DNA of 63,339 nt. It comes from Bradyrhizobium centrolobii. Its GTDB lineage: Bacteria > Pseudomonadota > Alphaproteobacteria > Rhizobiales > Xanthobacteraceae. The stretch is taken from the NCBI RefSeq assembly GCF_001641635.1, contig NZ_LUUB01000065.1, forward strand, positions 36,425-99,763, written 5' to 3'. Made by a program: the position numbers and the translations under genes. Positions 35,394 through 42,725 of this stretch are shown here, one piece after another. Numbering within the stretch: the first letter of the stretch is position 1; the number at the start of each line of letters is the position of its first letter. The notes under the pieces are model-generated. The model had not been told where the DNA came from. It was given only the letters and a program-made list of their open reading frames with translations, and ran no database searches.

Positions 35394-35603
35394 CTACACT
35401 GCCCTCCTGCCTGGCCAATCAGTGAATGCGAGAATCCAAAGCGCGATCAGATTGACCAATGGAATGAACATCACGATCGACCACAGCGGTGAGAAGCCAA
35501 TGCGACTGAGAATACGGCCTACCGGATAGATCACCACCGCGATCATCACGATGAACCAGAGCCAATGGGCGGGGCCGTACCCATACATCCAATATTCCAT
35601 CAT
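35394..35603 (-). CDS. small two-segment membrane protein
   Basis: A 69-residue protein with two hydrophobic segments (WLWFIVMIAVVIYPVGRIL and PLWSIVMFIPLVNLIALWIL), the layout of small inner-membrane proteins with a phospholipase-D-nuclease-like N-terminal fold. GAGGAGG lies before the start. It is upstream of the opgC-like gene, 78 bp apart, and has a FixK-type box 57 bp before it, shared with the divergent DUF302 gene. Confidence 0.65.
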   Translation of the reverse strand: MMEYWMYGYGPAHWLWFIVMIAVVIYPVGRILSRIGFSPLWSIVMFIPLVNLIALWILAFTDWPGRRAV

Positions 35604-35659
35604 CAGCGCCTCCTCACCGGATTTGTCAGCTATCCTGCCGTGGCCGCGCGCCTGGCCGG

Positions 35660-35673
35660 TTGATCCAAATCAG
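35660..35673. promoter_or_regulatory. FixK/FNR-type box 6
   Basis: TTGATCCAAATCAG, one base from the full palindrome. It lies between divergent genes, 57 bp before the minus-strand small membrane protein and 70 bp before the DUF302 gene, so it could serve either or both. Confidence 0.5.
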
Positions 35674-35742
35674 TCTTTTCTCGCGATGAGCTCCTATTGT
35701 TGGCAAATGCTAGGTTTCTGAAATCCAACAAGAGCAGCAGAC

Positions 35743-36126
35743 ATGTCCTATTACTTTTCAAAGTCGCTGAATGTGCCTCTTTCCCAAGCAGTAGAGAGGG
35801 CGACCGAGGCCCTGAAATCGCACGGGTTCGGCATATTGACGAGGATCGATGTTCAATCTGTCCTGAAGGAGAAGATTGGGGTCGACTTTCATCCTTATGT
35901 GATCCTCGGCGCCTGCAATCCAAGAATGGCCCATCAAGCGCTCCAGGCCGAAGACAAGATTGGCACGATGCTTCCCTGCAATGTCATCGTCCAGGAACTG
36001 AATGGTAAGACCGAGGTCGCCGCCGTGGATCCAGTCGCTTCAATGCAAGCGATTCAGAATCCCGCGCTTGAAGCTATCGCCGTCAAAGTTCGGGAGGAGC
36101 TGAAGGCTGCTGTTCAAGCGATTTGA
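35743..36126 (+). CDS. DUF302 protein
   Basis: A 127-residue protein that is one DUF302 domain: YYFSKSLNVPLSQAVERATE, GFGILTRIDVQSVLKEKIG, PYVILGACNPRMAHQALQ and a MLPCNVIVQE strand. Two cysteines (in GACNP and LPCNV) are at the usual places. DUF302 proteins are found near metal, sulfur and low-oxygen genes, without a proven activity. Divergent from the small membrane protein gene, with a shared FixK-type box. Confidence 0.82.
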   Translation: MSYYFSKSLNVPLSQAVERATEALKSHGFGILTRIDVQSVLKEKIGVDFHPYVILGACNPRMAHQALQAEDKIGTMLPCNVIVQELNGKTEVAAVDPVASMQAIQNPALEAIAVKVREELKAAVQAI

Positions 36127-36204
36127 CGCTTGAAAGTGGTGATCCACACGCAATCGCTTGGACGTCGTCCGATAGCCTTGGCGGCGCAGCGCAATTCGTG
36201 GGCC

Positions 36205-36342
36205 TTGAATCGCGGAGCCTAGTGTCCCTAGGAAGCTGACAACTCCCACGACGAGAGCGCCAAGGATTTGCTCGGCAGCAATATGACGACGAAGCCTCCC
36301 GAGCGTGAGGTCCGACTGGCCAGGGGCTTTCGCCAAGGCCGG
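36205..36342 (-). pseudogene. copD 3' remnant
   Basis: The minus strand encodes LGRLRRHIAAEQILGALVVG followed by VVSFLGTLGSA. This parallels the C-terminus of the intact CopD at 39577 (RLRNHVFGEQFLGAMVLLIV, then SLLGTMKPA). It lies downstream of a copC, where copD usually sits, but the rest of copD is not found. The remaining DNA of the 36127-36519 interval holds no other recognisable gene. Confidence 0.55.
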
Positions 36343-36519
36343 AGCGAGCCAAGACCAGTATCGCGGCGGACCGCGGTCGATCCACTGACTGGTAACGTGA
36401 CCTGGCGCAAACGCCGTGCCGCTCGAATCAGCGGCACGACGTTTGCGAACGGCACATTCAGCGAGCGAATGGATGATCGCGTGAGCGAAGTGGACAGGGC
36501 GGCAGCCCACGAGCCCCGC

Positions 36520-36885
36520 TCATTGAGCAACCTTGAACGAGAAGTGACCACTCACCTTGTGGGTGTCGACGGAAACTGCGTGCCAGTCAACATTATACGT
36601 TCCGGGTTGGAGCGGATTTGACATGGGCACGATGAGCTGGCGCTTCTGGTTCGGGTCAACAGTGGGAGTGGCCGTTTCAACGAGACGCCCGCTTTGGTCC
36701 TTCACGGTCAATCCGGAGAATTTGGCGACCAGATCCTCGCTGAAGGTTAATCGGATTTCCTTCGGTGATGAAACCGTGGCGCCCTGCGCGGGGTCAGCCG
36801 TTTTGAGGGCGGGATGGGCGTAGGCCACCCCGCCGATTAAACCGGCGATGAGGATCGCAAGGGTTTCAGTTTTACGTGGCAGCAT
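36520..36885 (-). CDS. copC: copper-binding periplasmic protein CopC (copy 1)
   Basis: A 121-residue exported protein: signal peptide ending VAYA, then the mature start HPALKTADPAQGATVSSP, with His as the first mature residue, a known copper ligand in CopC. The beta-sandwich continues to GTYNVDWHAVSVDTHKVSGH with the Asp/His copper site. GAGGAG precedes the ATG. A degraded copD follows. It is similar to the second copC at 40506. Confidence 0.85.
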   Translation of the reverse strand: MLPRKTETLAILIAGLIGGVAYAHPALKTADPAQGATVSSPKEIRLTFSEDLVAKFSGLTVKDQSGRLVETATPTVDPNQKRQLIVPMSNPLQPGTYNVDWHAVSVDTHKVSGHFSFKVAQ

Positions 36886-36951
36886 TGGCTCCTCCTATTC
36901 CGTTCGTGCCCTTGCAAATGCGTTCTCATCGCATTGGCAGAGAGGTCGCGA

Positions 36952-37281
36952 TTAGTCGTCGTGATCACCGCCGTACCATCCATGGTGCGTGCCGCCGTGC
37001 CAGTCGTCATGTGGTCCCGCATGGGGACCATAGTGCCTGCCGTAATGCCAACCGTTGTATGGATCGTAGTGGAACCCGCTGTGCGGGCCATAGTGTGGGC
37101 CCGAGTGCCAATCGTGGTGCCAGCCAGAATGCCAGTCGTGCACACGGGGCTGATACCATCCGCCCTCATCATCATCATGGGCGCTCGCAGCCTGCGTAAA
37201 TGTCACGAGCACTGCCGCAGCAGCAAGGACCTGAGCCAGCCGTGCGATCCGCAGCTTTTTCGTCATGATCTTGGTTTCCAT
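36952..37281 (-). CDS. exported His/Tyr-rich repeat protein
   Basis: A 109-residue protein: signal peptide (residues about 8-33, ending ASA), acidic HDDDEGGW start, then repeated short units of the type W-H-Y/D-G-x-H-Y-G-P-H (such as HYGPHSGFHYDPYNGWHYGR). The abundant His suggests metal binding. The start at 37281 has GGAGG six bases upstream and gives the best signal peptide. Upstream of the copC copy 1 gene on the same strand (66 bp). No named family. Confidence 0.62.
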   Translation of the reverse strand: METKIMTKKLRIARLAQVLAAAAVLVTFTQAASAHDDDEGGWYQPRVHDWHSGWHHDWHSGPHYGPHSGFHYDPYNGWHYGRHYGPHAGPHDDWHGGTHHGWYGGDHDD

Positions 37282-37425
37282 CGTCGTCCTCCACAATGCG
37301 CTCGGAACCGATCGAAGCTGTGATCGGATCCGATCCCAAGTTTGAGATTGTGCAAGCGTTAATTTGAACGACGCTGGAATAGGAAGTTTATCTTGGGTTC
37401 ATGGTCGCGGCAGATTGCGGTCGTC

Positions 37426-38007
37426 TCAATGGCGATATGCAGACAGTGCTGCAGTCGTCAGACGCCGAAACATGACGTCGACCTGTTGCGGCGGCAGCTT
37501 GGCGCCGCCATCAAGCCACCAGACCAATATCGCCATATACGCGCCGATTACGTATTCGACCACTAACTCTCGTGGAGGGAAATCCCCAGAGTCCATATGC
37601 TCCGTCGCGGCGAGTTCGCAGTAAAGGAGCTCGGACAATATCTGGCGAATGATTCCAGGCACCCAAGCGCCACCGCGATTGCCGGACAATGCCCGATAGT
37701 GATCAATATGCTCGCGTGCGTGTTCGAACATTGGAAGGCTGAATCGTGGAGCTTCGCTCAGGACTTCTTTCGAACTGGTGCGCTGCTGTGCGAGAAGCTG
37801 CTTGCGGAGCTGCTCGAGTCCTTTCCGCTTAAGATCATCTTTCCCACTGTAATGGGCATAAAACGTCGAGCGACCGACGCCCGCGGCAGCGCATATGTCC
37901 TCGACGGTGATTGCTTGGTAGTCCTTGGCGTGGATCAACGACACCAGAGCTTTGTGCAACTTTCTCTGCGTCCGGACAACGCGGCGATCGACTGATCCTT
38001 CAGCCAT
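37426..38007 (-). CDS. TetR/AcrR-family regulator
   Basis: A 193-residue regulator: N-terminal helix-turn-helix (residues 12-58, with ALVSLIHAKDYQAITVEDIC and AAGVGRSTFYAHYSGKDDL), followed by a helical ligand-binding domain with a tryptophan-rich end. Divergent from the methyltransferase gene at 38167, which is a possible target. Ligand unknown. Confidence 0.85.
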   Translation of the reverse strand: MAEGSVDRRVVRTQRKLHKALVSLIHAKDYQAITVEDICAAAGVGRSTFYAHYSGKDDLKRKGLEQLRKQLLAQQRTSSKEVLSEAPRFSLPMFEHAREHIDHYRALSGNRGGAWVPGIIRQILSELLYCELAATEHMDSGDFPPRELVVEYVIGAYMAILVWWLDGGAKLPPQQVDVMFRRLTTAALSAYRH

Positions 38008-38166
38008 TCGACCTCTCCATCGCTTCTGACTGCCACCTCAAGAAGGCCATCCCTGCCGTGCGGGACACACGTCGCGATTCTGTCCGGCAAAACTGTTTGC
38101 GGACGCCAGTCCCGTTACCATACCGTCTTCTCCAATTTTGCAACAGCGCGCCGGGAGATCACGACC

Positions 38167-38871
38167 ATGGCCGATCCAGGTGTCTACGAGCACACAGGGG
38201 CGCGAGCGTTCGCTCACAATCCGACGAGCCGAACCATCGGGCTGGTTCTGCATGCAGCGGCGCGCTACGACCTGCTGCTCCGGCTTGCCACGTTTGGTCG
38301 AGAGAGCGCGTTTCGAAAAAAAGTTCTTGGCCTAGCGCACCTTGCACCTGGCGAATCGGTCCTGGACGTTGGCTGCGGAACCGGGACCCTTGCCATCGCA
38401 GCCAAGCAATGCGTCGGACCGACAGGGACGGTCCACGGGATCGACGCGTCACCGGAAATGATCGCCAGAGCAAACAGGAAAGCGAGCAAGGCGGGTGTCG
38501 CAGTCATCTTCCTCATCACTGCAGCCCAGGTGCTGCCGTTTCCCGACGCTCGCTACGACGTCGTCCTAACCACGATCATGCTGCATCATCTGTCTCGCAA
38601 TGCGAGGCAGCAATGCGTGCGAGAGATCGGCAGGGTCTTAAAGCCCGGCGGGCGCATCCTTGTAGTCGACTTTGCAACTTCGACCCAACAGAAGCCGGGC
38701 TTCCTTGCTCGCCTTCACCGTCATTGCGCCGTCAGTCTCGACGAAATCACCGCCATCCTTGGCGAGGCTGGTCTGCATGTCATCGAGACCGGCGCGGTCG
38801 GATTTCGTGACACGCGGTTTGCATTGGCCCGACCGCTCACACTCAATGGCGCGCAGAAGGCATACGAATGA
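38167..38871 (+). CDS. class I SAM-dependent methyltransferase (UbiE-like)
   Basis: A 234-residue methyltransferase: motif I VLDVGCGTGTLAIAA, acidic loop VHGIDASPEMIARA, motif IV YDVVLTTIMLHHL and post-motif LKPGGRILVVDFA, closest to UbiE/COQ5-type enzymes by pattern. Cytosolic. The stop codon overlaps the ATG of the small membrane protein downstream (ATGA), and that gene in turn overlaps the next. Divergent from a TetR regulator. Confidence 0.83.
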   Translation: MADPGVYEHTGARAFAHNPTSRTIGLVLHAAARYDLLLRLATFGRESAFRKKVLGLAHLAPGESVLDVGCGTGTLAIAAKQCVGPTGTVHGIDASPEMIARANRKASKAGVAVIFLITAAQVLPFPDARYDVVLTTIMLHHLSRNARQQCVREIGRVLKPGGRILVVDFATSTQQKPGFLARLHRHCAVSLDEITAILGEAGLHVIETGAVGFRDTRFALARPLTLNGAQKAYE

Positions 38872-39047
38872 GTCCTGATCACAAAGCGAACGGTCGGCCC
38901 CCACGTTGGGTAAAGGTGGCTGGCGCCATCGCCCTCATCCTTGTCTCGATAGTTGCAGCTCTTCATCTGGCGGGCAGCGGAGTGGGATATCTCGGCCATG
39001 CCAGCGCTCCACTTGAGGAGCACGATTCACACGCGCCGCGATCATGA
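38868..39047 (+). CDS. 59-residue single-pass membrane protein
   Basis: A frame starting MSPDHKANGRPPRWVK, followed by one hydrophobic segment (VAGAIALILVSIVAALHLAG, residues 17-36) and a His-rich tail (LGHASAPLEEHDSHAP). It overlaps the methyltransferase stop (ATGA) and its own stop overlaps the next start, so it is translationally coupled on both sides. This is strong positional support for a gene. The family is not recognised; the tail could bind metal. Confidence 0.65.
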   Translation: MSPDHKANGRPPRWVKVAGAIALILVSIVAALHLAGSGVGYLGHASAPLEEHDSHAPRS

Positions 39048-39583
39048 CGCCTGGCCTGCGCAAATTCCTGCTCACGCTGCATGTCGTGGCTTCAGTCGGC
39101 TGGATGGGTGCGGTCGCTGTCTTCCTTGCCTTGGCCGTTGCCGGCTTGCTCAGCTCGGATTCTCAGATCATACGTGCGAGTTATATCGCCATGGATCTGA
39201 CCTACCGAACGGTTGTCGTCTCGTTGGGCCTCGCCTCCTTGGCAACAGGTCTGGTTTCGTCACTCGGCACCGACTGGGGCCTGTTCCGTTATTACTGGAT
39301 CATCGTGAAGCTTCTTGTGACGGTACCCGCAATCATTTTGATGCTGGTGCACGTGCGGCCCGTCAGCCACCTCGCCAGCGTAGTGTCGACAATTGCGCTG
39401 CCGAACTCCGATCTTGCGCGGCCGGGATTCCAGCTTCTTATGTATGTTTGTGCCGCGCTGTTCATCCTCCTCGTCGCCACAGTATTGTCGACCTACAAGC
39501 CGCGAGGAAAGATTCGGGCACGGCGCGCAGACGTGACGAGCGCTGGTGACAATCTTGGGACGACCTCCAGCCTCGGTCATTGA
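39044..39583 (+). CDS. four-segment membrane protein (DUF2269-like)
   Basis: A 179-residue membrane protein beginning KFLLTLHVVASVGWMGAVAV, with conserved-looking His in segment 1, then segments near 50-75, 85-102 and 128-148. The layout resembles DUF2269/CopD-like small membrane proteins, which often carry a His per segment (LHV, VHVRPVSHL). Coupled to the small membrane protein by a 4-bp overlap. The 3' end overlaps the convergent copD by 7 bp. Role unknown; copper context suggests a membrane redox or metal role. Confidence 0.62.
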   Translation: MTPGLRKFLLTLHVVASVGWMGAVAVFLALAVAGLLSSDSQIIRASYIAMDLTYRTVVVSLGLASLATGLVSSLGTDWGLFRYYWIIVKLLVTVPAIILMLVHVRPVSHLASVVSTIALPNSDLARPGFQLLMYVCAALFILLVATVLSTYKPRGKIRARRADVTSAGDNLGTTSSLGH

Positions 39584-40506
39584 CCGATCGCCGGTTTCAT
39601 AGTGCCGAGAAGGCTCACGATCAGAAGAACCATCGCTCCCAGAAATTGCTCACCGAACACATGGTTGCGCAACCTGCGCAGCCAGGACATCGATTGCTCC
39701 GAGGCGTCAGGCCGAGCATTGCTCATTGCCGGGACAAGCCAAAATCGATTTGCAGCAGCGAGCGCCACCATTCCAGCAAACAAGCCGAGCTTCGCCAGAA
39801 GCACTTGGCCGTACGGGGTCGCTAACAAGTTGGAGACAGAACCAACCAAAAAACAGCTATTGACGAGTCCTGTTCCGACGAGCGTCGCGACGGCGACGTA
39901 GCCCATCCCAGAGAATCTCAACAGGACCTGATCGATCAGCCCCGCGTCACGACTCGTGGTCGCATGAGAGGCGAGTATATAGGCGAGAGGAACGAGCCCT
40001 CCGAGCCACGCTCCCGCGGCAAGAAGATGCGCGGCATCTGAAAGCACGTGCACAACGCTTGCTCGTCCCTCCTCGACCTGGGCATGACCAGCTCCGGCCA
40101 AGGAGGCCAAGAATACGGCCGCAAGAATCAGAAGGAGGACGTCTCCACTGGTGCTCGGGTTGCGGAACAGGTATGCCGCAGTCGCCACGACAATGGCGAC
40201 GGCCAGGACCATTCGCGCCGTCCACACGTTGCCGAAACCGGTGTCGCGGACGACTGCCCACAGAGTCTCGGCATCCGCCAGATCAGAAAGGCTGCCGGCC
40301 ATGTTCGCAGCCGCGAAGAGAAACCAGATTGGTCCACTAATGGCGGTTATGACAGCGGTCACCAGAAGTAGCCGGGAGCGCCAGGATCGCGATGGCGCCG
40401 GTTCCGAATTCGCATACGCATAGAGCGGAAACAGCGACACTCCGAAAAGCACCGCTGTCGCCGCATAATGAACGAAGCGAGCGAGGATGAGTCCGACATC
40501 GATCAT
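39577..40506 (-). CDS. copD: copper resistance membrane protein CopD
   Basis: A 309-residue inner-membrane protein with about eight segments: VGLILARFVHYAATAVLFGV at the start, GAGHAQVEEGRASVVHVLSDAAHLLA with the conserved His residues, WLGGLVPLAYIL, and LAKLGLFAGMVALAAANRF. CopD works with CopC to import copper. Start at 40506 chosen since it overlaps the copC stop (ATGA-type coupling) and begins with a canonical N-terminus. The longer upstream frame lies inside copC. Confidence 0.87.
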   Translation of the reverse strand: MIDVGLILARFVHYAATAVLFGVSLFPLYAYANSEPAPSRSWRSRLLLVTAVITAISGPIWFLFAAANMAGSLSDLADAETLWAVVRDTGFGNVWTARMVLAVAIVVATAAYLFRNPSTSGDVLLLILAAVFLASLAGAGHAQVEEGRASVVHVLSDAAHLLAAGAWLGGLVPLAYILASHATTSRDAGLIDQVLLRFSGMGYVAVATLVGTGLVNSCFLVGSVSNLLATPYGQVLLAKLGLFAGMVALAAANRFWLVPAMSNARPDASEQSMSWLRRLRNHVFGEQFLGAMVLLIVSLLGTMKPAIGQ

Positions 40507-40871
40507 CAGGGTTTCACGCTGAAAGAATAACTGCCCTTGACGCGATGGGTGTCCGCGGAGACGGCATGCCATTCGACGTTGTAGTCGCCGGGTGTGAGCT
40601 CTCCCTTAACCGGCACGACTAGTATTTTCTTGTTGGCCGGATCGTTCTCAGCCTTGCCGGTCGCAATCAACTTTCCCGCCTGATCCTTCAGCTCGACTCC
40701 GGAGAATTGTGGGATCACGGCTTCATTAAATGTGATCCGGATTTGCTTGGGGGACGCGGTCGACGCATCAGCGGCAGGTTCGGCCGATTGAAGCTGGGGA
40801 TGGGCATAGGCAACACTGCCAAAGAGGACGGCTGCAACCAATGCGAACGCGAATGTGCGAGTTTGGGACAT
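40506..40871 (-). CDS. copC: copper-binding periplasmic protein CopC (copy 2)
   Basis: A 121-residue exported protein: signal peptide ending VAYA, then HPQLQSAEPAADASTASPKQ, with the His copper ligand at the mature N-terminus, and GDYNVEWHAVSADTHRVKGS near the end. Coupled to copD downstream. Similar in length and pattern to the copC at 36520, so the two are probably paralogues. Confidence 0.88.
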   Translation of the reverse strand: MSQTRTFAFALVAAVLFGSVAYAHPQLQSAEPAADASTASPKQIRITFNEAVIPQFSGVELKDQAGKLIATGKAENDPANKKILVVPVKGELTPGDYNVEWHAVSADTHRVKGSYSFSVKP

Positions 40872-40947
40872 CTGGTTTTTTGCTTCGTTCCTGGATCAGG
40901 AGACCGGCTCGACGCTGCCCGCTTCAGCGGCGTCGAGCTTCAATTCT

Positions 40948-41247
40948 TCACTTGCTCTTTTGAATCTTGGTGACCGTGTAGCCGTTGTCGCCGCTCTCGG
41001 CCTCGAACTGGACCTTGTCGCCGACCTTGACCTGCTTGAGCATCGCGGGATCCTTCACGCGGTAGGCCATGGTCATGCCTTCGTCCATCCCGAGGCTCTT
41101 GGCTGGCCCATGCTTGAGCGTGATCTTTCCCGCGCTGTCATCTATTTTCTTGACTTCGCCGTTGATCGGCGGGCTCTGTGCAACCGCTGCCGTCGCAAAC
41201 AAGGCTGCCATCAGCGCGGCTCCCGCCAAGCGTTTGAATTGATTCAT
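40948..41247 (-). CDS. CusF-like periplasmic copper-binding protein
   Basis: A 99-residue exported protein; signal ends near VAQ. The mature part is a small OB-fold CusF domain: GEVKKIDDSAGKITLKHGPA, LGMDEGMTMAYRVKD (the Met-rich ligand segment) and GDKVQFEAESGDNGYTVTKI. CusF binds Cu(I) or Ag(I) with His, Met and Trp; the Met residues are visible. The AAGGAG before the 41247 ATG supports this start. It lies between copC-copD and the multicopper oxidase on the same strand. Confidence 0.82.
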   Translation of the reverse strand: MNQFKRLAGAALMAALFATAAVAQSPPINGEVKKIDDSAGKITLKHGPAKSLGMDEGMTMAYRVKDPAMLKQVKVGDKVQFEAESGDNGYTVTKIQKSK

Positions 41248-41335
41248 CGTGTACTCCTTTTCGTCGGCTCTCATTTCACGGTGATGTGGCCGACATTGTG
41301 TTCGGTAGTTCGTTTTGCTCAGGGATCTGCCTGCC

Positions 41336-42712
41336 TCAATGCTCCATCTTCATCCCTTTCATCTGCGTTGGCTTGCCGCCCCTGTCGCTTGCTGGAGGCT
41401 TTGCCGCCGGCGATGGTTGCCGCGCCGGCTCGGCCGCGGGCGTATCCACCTCGTACGCCACGGTGCCCTGCGGATGTTTGTAGGGACCAGGGTCGCGATA
41501 ATCGTCGCGCGCCAGGCCTTCGCGTATCTTCATGACGGTGAACATCCCGCCCATCTCGATCGGCCCGAAGGGGCCGCTGCCGGTCATCATCGGCAGCGTG
41601 TTATCGGGCGCCGGCATCTCCATGTCCATCGCCATCCCGGTCGAGCCCATTACCATGGCGTCGGGCGCAAGCTTTCCGACAGCTTTGGCCAAATCGTTGC
41701 GCGACACGCCGATGAAATTGCGCATGTCGTGACCCATGGCGTTCATGGTGTGGTGCGACTTGTGACAGTGGAACGCCCAGTCGCCCGGATTATCGGCGAT
41801 CACGTCGAACACGCGCACGGCACCGACGGGTACATCGGTAGTCGTCTCCGGAATCTGGGCGGACTCTGGAATCCATCCGCCATCTGTGCACGTGACTGCA
41901 AAGCTGTGGCCGTGAAGGTGGATCGGATGGCTCGTCATGCTGAGATTGCCCATGCGCACGCGGACCTTGTCGCCCAGACGAACCGGCAGCGGATCGATCC
42001 CGGGAAAGACGCGGGAATTCCACGTCCACATGTTGAAGTCTGTCATCTCGTTGACCTTTGGCAGATAAGTGCCGGGATCGACGAGATAGGTGCTCATGAT
42101 GAAGACGAAGTCGCGGTCGACGGCGCGGAACGCGGGATCGCGCGGGTGGACCACGACCATGCCCATCATGCCCATCGCCATCTGCACCATCTCGTCGGAA
42201 TGCGGGTGGTACATGAAGGTCCCGCTCTTCTTCATTTCGAATTCGTAGACGAAGGTCTTGCCCGGAGGGATGTGCGGCTGATTCAGGCCGCCGACGCCGT
42301 CCATGCCGCTCGGAACGATCATGCCGTGCCAGTGCACGGTCGTGTGCTCGGGCAATTTGTTCGTGACGAAGATGCGAACCTTGTCGCCTTCGACGGCCTC
42401 GATGGTCGGCCCCGGCGCCTGGCCGTTGTAACCCCACAGGTTGACTTTCATGCCTTCGGCGAATTCACGCACGACCGGCTCGGCGACCAGATGAAACTCC
42501 TTCCAGTCGCCGTTCATCCGCCACGGTAGCGACCAGCCGTTCAGCGTCACCACCGGCCGATAGTCGGGGCCGCTCGTTGGATGCAGCGGCGGTTGCATGA
42601 CGGCCTTGTCCATTGTCGGTGCTTCCGGAATCGCTGCCGCTTGCACCCGGCCGCTGACCGCACTTGCGCCGACCATTGCGGCAGTGCCGAGAAATCCTCT
42701 GCGTGAAAACAT
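41336..42712 (-). CDS. multicopper oxidase, Tat-exported (CopA/CueO-like)
   Basis: A 458-residue multicopper oxidase. A twin-arginine signal starts the protein (RRGFLG, residues 4-9). The trinuclear and type 1 copper sites are HWHG (127-130), HPH (169-171), HPIHLHG (262-268) and HCHKSHH (315-321), which includes the Cys and surrounding His of the type 1 site. A Met/His-rich C-terminus (TGMAMDMEMP, MKGMKMEH) resembles periplasmic cuprous oxidases. It oxidises Cu(I) in the periplasm. First codon 13 bp from the TolC-like gene, forming an operon. Confidence 0.88.
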   Translation of the reverse strand: MFSRRGFLGTAAMVGASAVSGRVQAAAIPEAPTMDKAVMQPPLHPTSGPDYRPVVTLNGWSLPWRMNGDWKEFHLVAEPVVREFAEGMKVNLWGYNGQAPGPTIEAVEGDKVRIFVTNKLPEHTTVHWHGMIVPSGMDGVGGLNQPHIPPGKTFVYEFEMKKSGTFMYHPHSDEMVQMAMGMMGMVVVHPRDPAFRAVDRDFVFIMSTYLVDPGTYLPKVNEMTDFNMWTWNSRVFPGIDPLPVRLGDKVRVRMGNLSMTSHPIHLHGHSFAVTCTDGGWIPESAQIPETTTDVPVGAVRVFDVIADNPGDWAFHCHKSHHTMNAMGHDMRNFIGVSRNDLAKAVGKLAPDAMVMGSTGMAMDMEMPAPDNTLPMMTGSGPFGPIEMGGMFTVMKIREGLARDDYRDPGPYKHPQGTVAYEVDTPAAEPARQPSPAAKPPASDRGGKPTQMKGMKMEH

Positions 42713-42725
42713 CTTTCGTCTCCGC

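Noticed and set aside
37340..37360. TTGAGATTGTGCAA as a FixK-type box
   Set aside because: Second half-site does not fit (GTGCAA pattern out of register) and the copper gene it precedes lacks other links to the regulon.
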